Of a stretch of 64,000 nt of DNA, positions 29,301-37,368 are shown piece after piece (position 1 is the stretch's first letter; every line of letters starts with the position of its first letter). Below the pieces are notes generated by a model. It made no database searches, was not told where the DNA came from, and was given only the letters and a program-made list of their open reading frames with translations. The position numbers and the translations under genes were made by a program. Source of the DNA: CALAGJ01 sp964293305 (GTDB lineage: Bacteria; Bacteroidota; Bacteroidia; Chitinophagales; Chitinophagaceae); contig CAXYYO010000012.1 of the NCBI GenBank assembly GCA_964293305.1, forward strand, positions 1-64,000, given 5' to 3'.

Positions 29301-30057
29301 CATAGCCAGGTGTGCTTTGTTTTTCTCCGGTATTTATGCAAAGTAAAATGTCATGTGCATTGCTGTCAGTAATATCAGTATAGTGGGAATCGTTTGTGGC
29401 TATAATTGGCACATTATATTTTGCGGCATATTGCAATAAGCGGGCATTTATTTTTTCCTGTTCAGGAATATTATGACGTTGTATTTCAATAAAATAGTCA
29501 TCTCCAAATTGTTGGTGCCACCATTGAAATTCTTTTTCCGCCGAAGCTTCATCCTTGTGCAAAATGGCTTGTGGCACATATGCGCCGATACAACAGGTAG
29601 TAGCAATTAATCCTTCCTTGTACTGCTCCAATAACTTTTTATCTATGCGTGGATATTTACTATAGTATCCATTCACATATCCCATAGAAGTAAGCTTTAC
29701 CAGATTGGCATATCCAACCTTATTTTTAGCCAATAGCACTTGGTGATAACGTTCATCTTTTTGCTCCCTGCTAAATGTTTTGCGAGTATGATCTTCAACC
29801 ACATAAAATTCACATCCTACAATGGGTTTTACTAATGGTACTGATATATCATTACCCGCTTCATCTTTGCCAATCACTTTTGTTTTATTCCAAGCCTGCT
29901 TTACAAATTCAAAAGCACCAAACATGTTGCCATGATCAGTAATGGCCAATGCCGGCATTTGGTGTTCAGCAGCTTTGGCATATAAACTTTCAATACTACT
30001 GGCTCCATCCAACAAGCTATATTGGGTATGTACATGAAGATGAGAAAATACAGGCAT
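26392..30057 (-). CDS. dnaE: DNA polymerase III alpha subunit
   Basis: The protein has 1221 residues from ATG at 30057. It opens with the PHP domain (FSHLHVHTQYSLLDGA) and contains the catalytic aspartates in MPDIDTDFDDDGRQKVI. Helix-hairpin-helix and OB-fold regions follow toward the C-terminus (IRLAGLVTDAAHRNTKTGRK). It is the replicative polymerase. An alternative ATG 11 codons upstream would add only ALYIARLSFF before the PHP domain, so the shorter start is preferred. It is a single gene convergent with the preceding pair. Confidence 0.95.
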   Translation of the reverse strand: MPVFSHLHVHTQYSLLDGASSIESLYAKAAEHQMPALAITDHGNMFGAFEFVKQAWNKTKVIGKDEAGNDISVPLVKPIVGCEFYVVEDHTRKTFSREQKDERYHQVLLAKNKVGYANLVKLTSMGYVNGYYSKYPRIDKKLLEQYKEGLIATTCCIGAYVPQAILHKDEASAEKEFQWWHQQFGDDYFIEIQRHNIPEQEKINARLLQYAAKYNVPIIATNDSHYTDITDSNAHDILLCINTGEKQSTPGYDDFVNDDVQVKNRRFKFPNNNFYFKSPEEMSQLFSDLPEAIDNTNRIVDRVEYLNLKKDILLPAFPIPTAFQQHEDNNLNQWEYLKHITYEGARSRYGELNTETTERIDFELFTIKTMGFAGYFLIVSDFIKAGREKGVFIGPGRGSAAGSVVAYCIGITNIDPMKYNLLFERFLNPDRKSMPDIDTDFDDDGRQKVIDYVVDKYGKNQVAQIVTYGTMAARSSIKDVARVMDLPLSESNALAKLVPEKPGTELKTVFYAPLFIKDGEKSMESKGYDANDIMNADLLRKIKAGDDLRAAVLNEAEKLEGSVRNTGVHAAGIIIAPKDLMELIPVSVAKDSDLWVTQIEGSVIEESGVIKMDFLGLKTLSILKTALEIIKEKHNITIEPDALPLDDHSTYQLYQKGETNGTFQFESVGMQKYLRELKPDQFEDLIAMNALYRPGPLAYIPNFIARKHGREEIKYDLPEMQEFLEETYGITVYQEQVMLLSQKLAGFKKGEADTLRKAMGKKDRKTLDKMKDSFIKGATALNHPLPVLEKIWTDWESFAQYAFNKSHSTCYAFVAYQTAYLKAHYPSEYMAAVLNHSGSIEKTTFFMEECKRMGIKVLGPDINESQKGFAVNEKGEIRFGLGGLKGVGDAAIDNIILERKKDGIYNDIFDFIKRVNQRSVNKKTLESLAYGGAFDCFQELHRAQYFYVSSENRSGIERLITFAQQVANSKTQSINSLFGESNMPAISKPQIAQCPQWSLTELLHYEKDVCGIYMSGHPLDHFKFEMKHYGITPIGQFIEVKDTATDIHQQAGKTIRLAGLVTDAAHRNTKTGRKFGIITIEDYSGKTELALWADDYVKYQNYNEVGKIITATGFFRLRYNSTDQYEFKVTNILLLESLKGNMTKQVELSMEPASLTLDFVNFTDKNIKSNPGKTALRIHLNDPLHQLKITLANKEKGFFMNEEMANYLLDNPDVTVKVVMT

Positions 30058-30330
30058 AAAAAAACTTAGGCGTGCAATGTACAAAGCCAAATGGGGTGTT
30101 TGACTTCCTTTTTTCCACAGTTTAAAAAAAACAAAGGGGAGAAAATTATTTTGGCATTTACAGCCTCTTATTTCTTCAGTGTTTCGTATGGAAATAGCTT
30201 GTTAAGACCTAGTATTGCATTATAGATAGAAGGTATTTATTTGTTTTACCGGATAAATATTTTACAATTTAAAACATAAATTAGCCTCAAATGCCTTAAG
30301 CCTATACAATCCAATATAAATTATTCAGAC

Positions 30331-31542
30331 TTAATCAATAGCCTCCATTACAGATCTATATTCATGATCAGACGAAATAGTTTTAGCAGCCTCCAAAAAA
30401 GAATTTTTTACTGCTGCATCAGTAGGAATTTTTGCCGCTATGCTGCGCAATGCATTTGCTTTTTCATAATCTGAAGAAATTTTTGCAGATACAAGTATAA
30501 TTTCAATCCACTGCTCCTTTGTATAAGATCCATTTTCTATGATTTCTTCCAATACATTTTTTTTCTCATAATCACTTCCAATACTGTTTACAACAGAAAG
30601 TAGCTTATTAAATGCTTCTGCTGGAATATTCTGAACTGTAAGTAGTTCTTCCAATACGCCGGCTTTTTCGTAATCACTGTCTATCGTCTGTACTACTTGT
30701 ATCGCTGCAGCAAAATCTTTTTCTGAAACACCATGGATAGATAATAATTGCTCCAACACACCCGCTTTTTCATAATCGCTTTCTATAGTGGACACTATGG
30801 ATAAACATTCAGCAATATGACTTTCAGTAACAGATTTTTTGGCCAATAAAGATTTGATAATACCCGCTTTTTCATAATCACTGTCAATGCTTTTTACAAC
30901 AGAAAGATAAATAGAAACGGAAGCCGCATCGGATAGTAACTGATCGCCAAATTTACCCAACAATCCTGCTTTTTCATAATCAGATTCTATGTCTTTTGTA
31001 ATCTGAAGGATATCGTTTTTCTCATCCGTGTTCAATTCATATTGCTTGAGCACAACAGTTATCCAATTGCTTTTCTGATAGTCCGTTTTAAACTGATTTG
31101 TTTCCTGTACCAATGCTGCTGTGCCACCTTTAATATATATTCTACAAGCATGCCCTTTTATATCTATGCCACGTAAAATCAAGTTGGTTATTGCTTCTTG
31201 CAAAATTCGCTTTCCGCTTTCAGAGTCAGGACCCCATTGCTTTGTGCCATCATATATTTCATAACTTATATTTCCAATGCCATTATTTTTTGCGGTTAAT
31301 TTTATATTTCCTTTTTTATAACGCACTATGCCATTTTCGGAAATGTATTGAATGGCAGTTTCATTTTCATTAAAAACAACATCGCCCTCTACTTCTATCT
31401 TTAAACGTTCATCTGAATCCGTTATAGTGAGTTTTTGACTACTACCGGTCTTACTGATTACTGTACTATTGTTTGCAAACTGTGATTGGCATGCAGAAAT
31501 GCCTATAAATGAAAGCGAAACGATTACAAAATACTTTTTCAT
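30331..31542 (-). CDS. Lipoprotein with eight 34-residue SDYEKA repeats
   Basis: The 403-residue protein has a lipobox (ISAC, Cys18) after a short hydrophobic leader. An N-terminal beta-rich domain spans about residues 35-145. The rest is a repeat array: the motif SDYEKA, or a close variant, recurs at residues 153, 187, 221, 255, 289, 323, 357 and 391, always exactly 34 residues apart. The first copy (TDYQKS) and last (SDHEYR) are degenerate. Each unit looks like two helices (AECLSIVSTIESDYEKAGVL, then LEQLLSIHG), so an alpha-solenoid akin to TPR is likely (inference). It is the last gene of a three-gene operon. Confidence 0.85.
   Translation of the reverse strand: MKKYFVIVSLSFIGISACQSQFANNSTVISKTGSSQKLTITDSDERLKIEVEGDVVFNENETAIQYISENGIVRYKKGNIKLTAKNNGIGNISYEIYDGTKQWGPDSESGKRILQEAITNLILRGIDIKGHACRIYIKGGTAALVQETNQFKTDYQKSNWITVVLKQYELNTDEKNDILQITKDIESDYEKAGLLGKFGDQLLSDAASVSIYLSVVKSIDSDYEKAGIIKSLLAKKSVTESHIAECLSIVSTIESDYEKAGVLEQLLSIHGVSEKDFAAAIQVVQTIDSDYEKAGVLEELLTVQNIPAEAFNKLLSVVNSIGSDYEKKNVLEEIIENGSYTKEQWIEIILVSAKISSDYEKANALRSIAAKIPTDAAVKNSFLEAAKTISSDHEYRSVMEAID
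30334..31086 (-). repeat. 34-residue tandem repeats within the lipoprotein gene
   Basis: Eight copies in steps of exactly 102 bp encode (I/V)xSDYEKAG(V/I)LxxLL-like units with no indels between them. The strict register, despite diverged sequence between motifs, indicates structural constraint on a solenoid. Confidence 0.8.
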
Positions 31543-31572
31543 GATTTATACTTCTTTTATGTGATAATAATT

Positions 31573-34029
31573 TTATTCTGATTTTAAAGAAAGCGTTGGA
31601 TTTGCATTGGCAGCTTGATATGTTTTAATGCTTAATACTAATATGGCGATAACCAAAGTGCATAAGCCACCAACTATAAAGATCCACCAACTTAAATCTG
31701 TGCGATAGGCAAAATTATCTAACCAGCTATTTGCGGCCAACCATGCAAGCGGTACAGCAATGATGAATGCAACGCAAACTAATTTTAAAAAATCGTATGA
31801 CAACAGTTGAACAATTTGCCTAACTGATGCTCCCAATACTTTTCTAACTCCAATTTCTTTTACACGCTGATTGGTAGTATATATTACCAAACCCAATAAA
31901 CCTAAGCAACTAATTAGAATAGCTATACCTGCTGCCCAATTGAGCAACCTACTTACATGCTGTTCTTGCTCATAAAATTTTGCAATAGATTCATCAAAAA
32001 ACTGGTAACCGAAATCCTCTTCAGCATAAATCTCTTTATATATCTTTTCAATCTGTTTAATGGCAGGAGCAAATGATGTAACGCCTGTATTAAATTTTAT
32101 ATGTATTGTATGATTATTATCCATGCCATTGATAAGACTCAATGGTTTTACTTGTGTATGTAAGGACTCTTGATTAAAGTCATTTACTACACCCACTATT
32201 GGCAGTGAAAGTCCACTCCAATCCAATTTTTTTCCAATGGCTGTTTCGGGAGTTTTAAATCCAAGTACTTTGCTATAAGTTTCATTAATGATCAAAGCAT
32301 TAAACGTATCACTTACTGGTAGGTTAGTTCCTGCCAATAATTGTAATCCGAAAATTTCTATGTAATGATTATCAGCCTGTTTAAACTGTACATCTGTAGC
32401 TATTTCTTTTTTACCATCTATAAATTTTATTTCCCCAGAATTAACATTCATTGAAGATGGGGCACTGCCGGATATACTTAACCTATTTACTTCAGGAATG
32501 GCTTTTATTTTTTCGGCCAATACAAAGCGCTTAGTGTCTTTTTCATTTGAAAAATAATTGTACGGTGCATCTATAGAAATAATAGCCTCTTTTTTAAACC
32601 CAAGATCTTTATTGATTGAATAATGAACCTGTTTACTAACTACTAATGTTGCTATTAAAAAAACCTGAGCTATTACAAACTGAGCAACTGTTAAGGTTTT
32701 TCTAATATTTCCCTGTCTGCTTTTTGATGAGCCTCCACTCATTACATTTTTTAGAACAATAGTAGGATTGTATTTCGTCAATACCCATGCTGGATAATAC
32801 CCTGAAAGAAAAGTGATGACTACAATCAAAACGATAAGAAAAACTATGAGCTCAGGCTGTTCTGCATAGTTAAAATGAATACCCGGAGCTATAAAGTCTT
32901 TAAATAATTTTAATAGGAATGGGCCGAGTATGATGGATAAAATAGTAGCAATACTTGTAAGCAAAAATGTTTCAGTGAGAAACTGTGTAATTAGTTGCTT
33001 TTTTGAACTGCCCAATGTTTTTCTGATTCCTATTTCTTTTGCCCTTCGGGATGCTTGAGCGGTAGCCAGGTTTATAAAGTTGATGCAGGCCAATAATAAT
33101 ATAAAGAATGCAATGATAATAAGCCCGTATAGAGTTGTTTTACTGGCCAGATAATCACCTAATACCCCATACTTATCGTTAAAATGGATATCGGAGAGGG
33201 GTTGCATTTTCCAGGTGGTAAAGTTTGCAGCATCTTCCTCAGACTCACTTCTGTGCATACGTTCCAATTTCTCCAATTGTGCTTCAATATTTTGAATAGA
33301 AGCACCTTCCGCCATTTTTACATATAATTGTGATGAACTACTTGTGTTGCCCCATCTTTCAAATCCAAAATTTTCTTTTAGCCCAGTTACAGCAACTGTT
33401 TTCATAGAAACAAATACATCCCCCGATAAATCACTGTTGAATGGAAGTGGCGCTACAATACCTGAAATGGTGGTTCGAATAGTATCATCAATGACTATCG
33501 TTTTCCCAATGAGGTCCGCAGGTTTAATGTCCGGGAAAAAGATGGCTGCTTTATCTGAAGTGATTACTGTTTTATAGGGTTCATTCAATGCTTCATTTCT
33601 ACTGCCACTCAACCATGTATAATTGAATATTTTAAAATATCCTGCATCTGTATATACTACTTGCTTTTCTTTTTTAAATATACTTCCAATATCATCCCCC
33701 GGCACGGGAATATTTATTTTTGTTTGCCACTGACTATAGTAGTGTGCCACTGATTCTAGGCCTGTTGTATTTTGTTTGATATTTCTGGCCAATGGAAAGG
33801 CAATTCCCATATTTGAATAGTCTTCACCACTAAACTTAAAGTCAGTTACAACCCTATAAATACGATCTCCATCTTGGTGGCCTTTATCAAAGGAAAAATC
33901 ATATTGTACAATCAAGAATATAACCATAGCTGTACATACCCCGATGGAAAGACCAATAATATTAATAACAGTAAATAGTTTATTCTTTACAAAATATCTG
34001 AATGCAATACTGAAGCTTAATCGTTTCAT
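31573..34029 (-). CDS. FtsX/MacB-type ABC transporter permease
   Basis: The 818-residue protein has two repeats of the MacB periplasmic-core plus FtsX arrangement. The first helix is at about 20-45, with three helices near 290-430 (QASRRAKEIGIRKTLGSSKK). A second unit has a helix near 447-467 and three C-terminal helices after 690 (TNQRVKEIGVRKVLGASVRQ). It has no ATPase domain, and no ATPase gene is adjacent, as is common in Bacteroidota. It may export a small molecule or couple to a trans-acting ATPase. It is 12 bp after the 194-residue gene and 30 bp before the lipoprotein gene. Confidence 0.85.
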   Translation of the reverse strand: MKRLSFSIAFRYFVKNKLFTVINIIGLSIGVCTAMVIFLIVQYDFSFDKGHQDGDRIYRVVTDFKFSGEDYSNMGIAFPLARNIKQNTTGLESVAHYYSQWQTKINIPVPGDDIGSIFKKEKQVVYTDAGYFKIFNYTWLSGSRNEALNEPYKTVITSDKAAIFFPDIKPADLIGKTIVIDDTIRTTISGIVAPLPFNSDLSGDVFVSMKTVAVTGLKENFGFERWGNTSSSSQLYVKMAEGASIQNIEAQLEKLERMHRSESEEDAANFTTWKMQPLSDIHFNDKYGVLGDYLASKTTLYGLIIIAFFILLLACINFINLATAQASRRAKEIGIRKTLGSSKKQLITQFLTETFLLTSIATILSIILGPFLLKLFKDFIAPGIHFNYAEQPELIVFLIVLIVVITFLSGYYPAWVLTKYNPTIVLKNVMSGGSSKSRQGNIRKTLTVAQFVIAQVFLIATLVVSKQVHYSINKDLGFKKEAIISIDAPYNYFSNEKDTKRFVLAEKIKAIPEVNRLSISGSAPSSMNVNSGEIKFIDGKKEIATDVQFKQADNHYIEIFGLQLLAGTNLPVSDTFNALIINETYSKVLGFKTPETAIGKKLDWSGLSLPIVGVVNDFNQESLHTQVKPLSLINGMDNNHTIHIKFNTGVTSFAPAIKQIEKIYKEIYAEEDFGYQFFDESIAKFYEQEQHVSRLLNWAAGIAILISCLGLLGLVIYTTNQRVKEIGVRKVLGASVRQIVQLLSYDFLKLVCVAFIIAVPLAWLAANSWLDNFAYRTDLSWWIFIVGGLCTLVIAILVLSIKTYQAANANPTLSLKSE

Positions 34030-34041
34030 AAATATGTTTTA

Positions 34042-34626
34042 CTAATGTTTGAAAACAGCTACTTGAATATTTGAATCTTTTTCAATAATAAAATTGCCAC
34101 TATTTGTATGATTTCTTGTATCACAATAGCGCCATTCATATTCTCCTGATAACAGGCCTGTTTTGTAGGAAAAATAAGATTCTCCTTCATCTAAGCTCAC
34201 CATAAATTGATCAATGACGATACCGGGATGGGCTGTATTTATTATTTCAATCCTACCACGTCCACCACACTGGGTGCAGGTAAATTGCACGTCTCCATCT
34301 CTTTCTGTATAACTATTTTTATCACCGGATCTACTACTATTTGAAAAAATTTTTGCAACTGTTCCGGTTGATGTAGATTTTCCAGCACAATTATTTGCGG
34401 TTCCCACTGTATGACAAAACATCAACATTTTCACTTCATCAGCCGAATATTTGCTACTGTCGTTTTCGCTGACTATATAAATACCACTTTCATCCATTTT
34501 ATATATATAACCTGCCAAGCGAATGCCATTCTTGAGTATAATCGTATCATTTTGTTGAGCCTGAATAGATTGAATAATTGATATAAAAACAATAATCAAT
34601 AGACTTGCTTTTGAAATAATCTGCAT
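34042..34626 (-). CDS. Exported hypothetical protein with CxxCGGxG motif
   Basis: The 194-residue protein has a signal peptide (MQIISKASLLIIVFISIIQSIQAQ). A small beta domain (TIILKNGIRLAGYIYKMDE, SGIYIVSENDSSKYSADEV) of the kind seen in many Bacteroidota exported proteins follows. Then comes CTQCGGRGRIEI, which resembles half of a DnaJ-type CxxCxGxG zinc repeat. The C-terminus is beta-rich (GEYEWRYCDTRNHTNSGNF). Function unknown. It is the first gene of the operon behind a sigma-54-like promoter. Confidence 0.75.
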   Translation of the reverse strand: MQIISKASLLIIVFISIIQSIQAQQNDTIILKNGIRLAGYIYKMDESGIYIVSENDSSKYSADEVKMLMFCHTVGTANNCAGKSTSTGTVAKIFSNSSRSGDKNSYTERDGDVQFTCTQCGGRGRIEIINTAHPGIVIDQFMVSLDEGESYFSYKTGLLSGEYEWRYCDTRNHTNSGNFIIEKDSNIQVAVFKH

Positions 34627-34650
34627 AAGATTTTTGTTATGCTAAAATAT

Positions 34651-34666
34651 TTCAATCATTGTGCCA
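34651..34666 (-). promoter_or_regulatory. Putative sigma-54 (-24/-12) promoter
   Basis: On the minus strand TGGCACAATGATTGAA matches the sigma-54 consensus TGGCAC-N5-TTGC with correct spacing (10 nt between the GG and the -12 dinucleotide). The only clear mismatch is GA instead of GC at -12. The predicted start point is about 15 bp before the ATG at 34626. Confidence 0.55.
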
Positions 34667-34721
34667 TGCGCTCAAATGCTTTGTAATAAAGGGTTTACGC
34701 AATTTTAGACTTTTAGAAAAG

Positions 34722-34737
34722 TGTACGATATCGTACA
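34722..34737. promoter_or_regulatory. Perfect 16-bp palindrome, probable upstream activator site
   Basis: TGTACGATATCGTACA is a perfect palindrome centred about 85-90 bp upstream of the predicted transcription start of the permease operon. That is the usual distance for binding of a sigma-54 enhancer-binding protein. The regulator gene is not in the window. No second copy was noticed. Confidence 0.55.
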
Positions 34738-34788
34738 GGATTGATGCAAAACAATACGTTTCATACCTGGCACACAACATTAAAAAAA

Positions 34789-34811
34789 GGTCTTACTAGA
34801 AGACCGTTTTT
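34789..34811 (-). terminator. Hairpin terminator after the fadN-like gene
   Basis: A 6-bp stem (ggtctt / aagacc) with a 5-nt loop, flanked by runs of A and T, lies about 50 bp past the stop of the fadN-like gene. The minus-strand copy ends in a run of seven Ts. Confidence 0.65.
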
Positions 34812-34861
34812 TAAATATAATAAAGAGTTTTTATTGCGTTAGCAAAAAAATTAGGATAAAA

Positions 34862-37240
34862 TTAATTCCTAATTGGTCTGCCGGAAGTAATTACAGATTG
34901 AATTCTCTCTAAAGTTTTACGCTCACCACAAAGACTTAAAAAGTTTTCACGCTCCAAATCAAGCAGGTATTGTTCTGATACAAGTGTTGGCTCACTCAAA
35001 TCTCCACCACACATTACATAAGCTAATTTTTTGGCAACCAATGCATCATGTTCTGTAGCATAGTTTGCTGATTTCATGGCATGAATGCCAGCATATAAAG
35101 CACCCAATGCACTACGGCCCAGTACTTTTATATCTGTGCGCTGTATGGGTTTGGTATATCCGGCAGCATGCATATCTAATACAGCATCTTTTGCAGAAGC
35201 AATACGCCTATTTTGGTTTACAATCACAGCATCTGCACCCTTACGGAGTATTCCCAAACTATATGCTTCCGCACCACTAGTAGCTACTTTTGCTGTTGCT
35301 ATGTTTAAAAACCTATTTTTTAGGGTAATGGTTTCCGGTTCATCTGCATGCATTTCATCACTGGCCCTTAGTACAAATTCTTTTGTACCACCACCACCGG
35401 GTATCACACCAATGCCAAGTTCTACAAGGCCAATATAGGTTTCGGCAGCAGCACAAATTTTATCTGCATGTAGGCTTATTTCACATCCACCACCCAAGCA
35501 CAAACCATGTGGTGCTACCACTACAGGTACAGATGAATACCTCACACGCATCATAGAATTCTGAAACATGCGAATAGCCAAATCCAATTCATCATATTCC
35601 TGCTCTATAGCAAACATAAATATCATACCCACATTTGCTCCAGCACTAAAGTTGGGTCCATCATTTGCTATTACGAGGCCTTTATATTTTTCTTCAGCAA
35701 GGCTTATTCCTTTCTGTAAACTTTCTAACACCTCACTGCCAATGCTATTCATTTTTGTATTCCACTGCAATCCAAGTACATCATCACCCAAATGATATAC
35801 AGCTGCATTTCCATTCTTCCAAAGTATCTGATCTTTAAAATGATTCATTACAATAAATGCCTTTCCTCCAGGCATTTTTTTGTAAGCTTTTGTAGCAGGA
35901 TCATAACATAATCTGGTATTGTTTTCAATTTTATAAAAACTATTTATACCCGAAGTAATCATTTCTTCAATCCATGGTGCTACTGTGTAGCCTGCAGCTT
36001 TCATAGCTTCGGTGGTTTTTTGTACACCAAGTACATCCCAACTTTCAAAAGCACCAATTTCCCAGCCAAAGCCGGCCATCATTGCATCATCCACTCTATA
36101 CACTTCATCGCTTATTTCAGGTATGCGGTGGGAGATATAAGAAAAAAGTGCGTAATGAAATTCTCTGTAAAAAGCACCTGCCTTATCGCCACCGGCGCAT
36201 AATACTTTCAATCTTGCTTTTAGATCCTCAATTGGTTTTGCAGACTCTAAAGTGGCAAATTTTGTTTTTATGCGTGGCCCATATTCTAAAGTTTGTAAGT
36301 TGAGGGTGAGGATCTGCTTTTCACCAGCGTCATTCTTAGTCTTCTTAAAAAAGCCCTGTCCTGTTTTATCTCCCAACCAATTTTGAGAGACCATTTTTTC
36401 CAACCATTCAGGTATGGTAAATATGTGTTTTGCTTCGTCCTTCGGACAATTATCAGCAACACCTTTTGCTACTTTAACTAATGTATCAATACCTACCACA
36501 TCTGCAGTGCGAAAAGTAGCAGATTTTGGTCTACCAATTACAGGGCCAGTGAGTGTATCTATTTCATCAATAGACAGACCCAGTTTTTCCATGCCATTAA
36601 AAATACTCATTATGCCAAATACTCCTATACGATTAGCTATAAAAGCGGGTGTATCTTTTGCATGAACTGTCGTTTTCCCTAAATATAAATCGCCATACTC
36701 CATCAGAAAATCAACTACTGAAGGGTCTGTTTCTATAATGGGGATTATTTCTAATAATCGTAAATATCTTGGCGGATTAAAAAAGTGTGTACCGCAAAAA
36801 TGTTTCTTAAAATCCTCAGACCTTCCTGTAGCCAACATATTGATAGGAATGCCCGATGTGTTTGACGTTATAAGTGTGCCCGGTTTACGATATTTTTCTA
36901 CTTTTTCAAAAACTTGTTGTTTTATATCTAAGCGCTCCACAACTACTTCTATAATCCAGTCGTAGTGGGCTATGTCTTTCATATTGTCATCAAAATTGCC
37001 TGTGGCAATACGCTTTATCACATTACTGTCATAAACAGGGGATGGATTGGATTTAATGGCTGCCGCCAATGCATCATTTACGATTTTATTTTTTACAGCA
37101 AGGGGGGCATCTGCAGGGGTATCTTTAGGTACAATATCCAACAACAGCACTTGCACACCCACACCAGCAAAATGACAGGCAATACGACTGCCCATTACAC
37201 CACTACCCAATACAGCTACTTTACGAATTGATCTTTTCAT
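34862..37240 (-). CDS. fadN: 3-hydroxyacyl-CoA dehydrogenase/enoyl-CoA hydratase (FadN-like)
   Basis: The 792-residue bifunctional enzyme has the NAD-binding motif VAVLGSGVMGSRIACHFA at the start and HFFNPPRYLRLLEIIP in the HAD N-domain. A HAD C-domain region is near residues 180-400 (FESWDVLG). A crotonase domain lies C-terminally, with LCLGGGCEISLHADKI and IGVIPGGGGTKEF. The HAD-first order and length match FadN rather than FadB/FadJ. It carries out two steps of fatty acid beta-oxidation. Thiolase and acyl-CoA dehydrogenase partners, which usually follow, are absent here. Confidence 0.9.
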   Translation of the reverse strand: MKRSIRKVAVLGSGVMGSRIACHFAGVGVQVLLLDIVPKDTPADAPLAVKNKIVNDALAAAIKSNPSPVYDSNVIKRIATGNFDDNMKDIAHYDWIIEVVVERLDIKQQVFEKVEKYRKPGTLITSNTSGIPINMLATGRSEDFKKHFCGTHFFNPPRYLRLLEIIPIIETDPSVVDFLMEYGDLYLGKTTVHAKDTPAFIANRIGVFGIMSIFNGMEKLGLSIDEIDTLTGPVIGRPKSATFRTADVVGIDTLVKVAKGVADNCPKDEAKHIFTIPEWLEKMVSQNWLGDKTGQGFFKKTKNDAGEKQILTLNLQTLEYGPRIKTKFATLESAKPIEDLKARLKVLCAGGDKAGAFYREFHYALFSYISHRIPEISDEVYRVDDAMMAGFGWEIGAFESWDVLGVQKTTEAMKAAGYTVAPWIEEMITSGINSFYKIENNTRLCYDPATKAYKKMPGGKAFIVMNHFKDQILWKNGNAAVYHLGDDVLGLQWNTKMNSIGSEVLESLQKGISLAEEKYKGLVIANDGPNFSAGANVGMIFMFAIEQEYDELDLAIRMFQNSMMRVRYSSVPVVVAPHGLCLGGGCEISLHADKICAAAETYIGLVELGIGVIPGGGGTKEFVLRASDEMHADEPETITLKNRFLNIATAKVATSGAEAYSLGILRKGADAVIVNQNRRIASAKDAVLDMHAAGYTKPIQRTDIKVLGRSALGALYAGIHAMKSANYATEHDALVAKKLAYVMCGGDLSEPTLVSEQYLLDLERENFLSLCGERKTLERIQSVITSGRPIRN

Positions 37241-37257
37241 AATATTTTGAAGTGGGC

Positions 37258-37289
37258 CAAAACTACAGAAAAAATAGTTAGCTAAGCAA
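37258..37289 (-). promoter_or_regulatory. Putative promoter of the fadN-like gene
   Basis: The minus strand reads TAGTTTTG, an exact TAnnTTTG match (37258-37265). A TTG (37287-37289) lies 21 bp further upstream, which fits the -33 element. The leader before the ATG at 37240 would be only about 10 nt. Confidence 0.45.
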
Positions 37290-37368
37290 CTAATTTTGGA
37301 ATTTAGATCATGAACTAACCATCATTTTTGATATCAAAATCTGATTCGAAAAGAATCTATAATGGCTA

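Noticed and set aside
37345..37358. Small gattc/gaatc hairpin between nth and the fadN-like gene
   Set aside because: The stem is only five base pairs and A+T-rich, too weak to call a terminator or operator.
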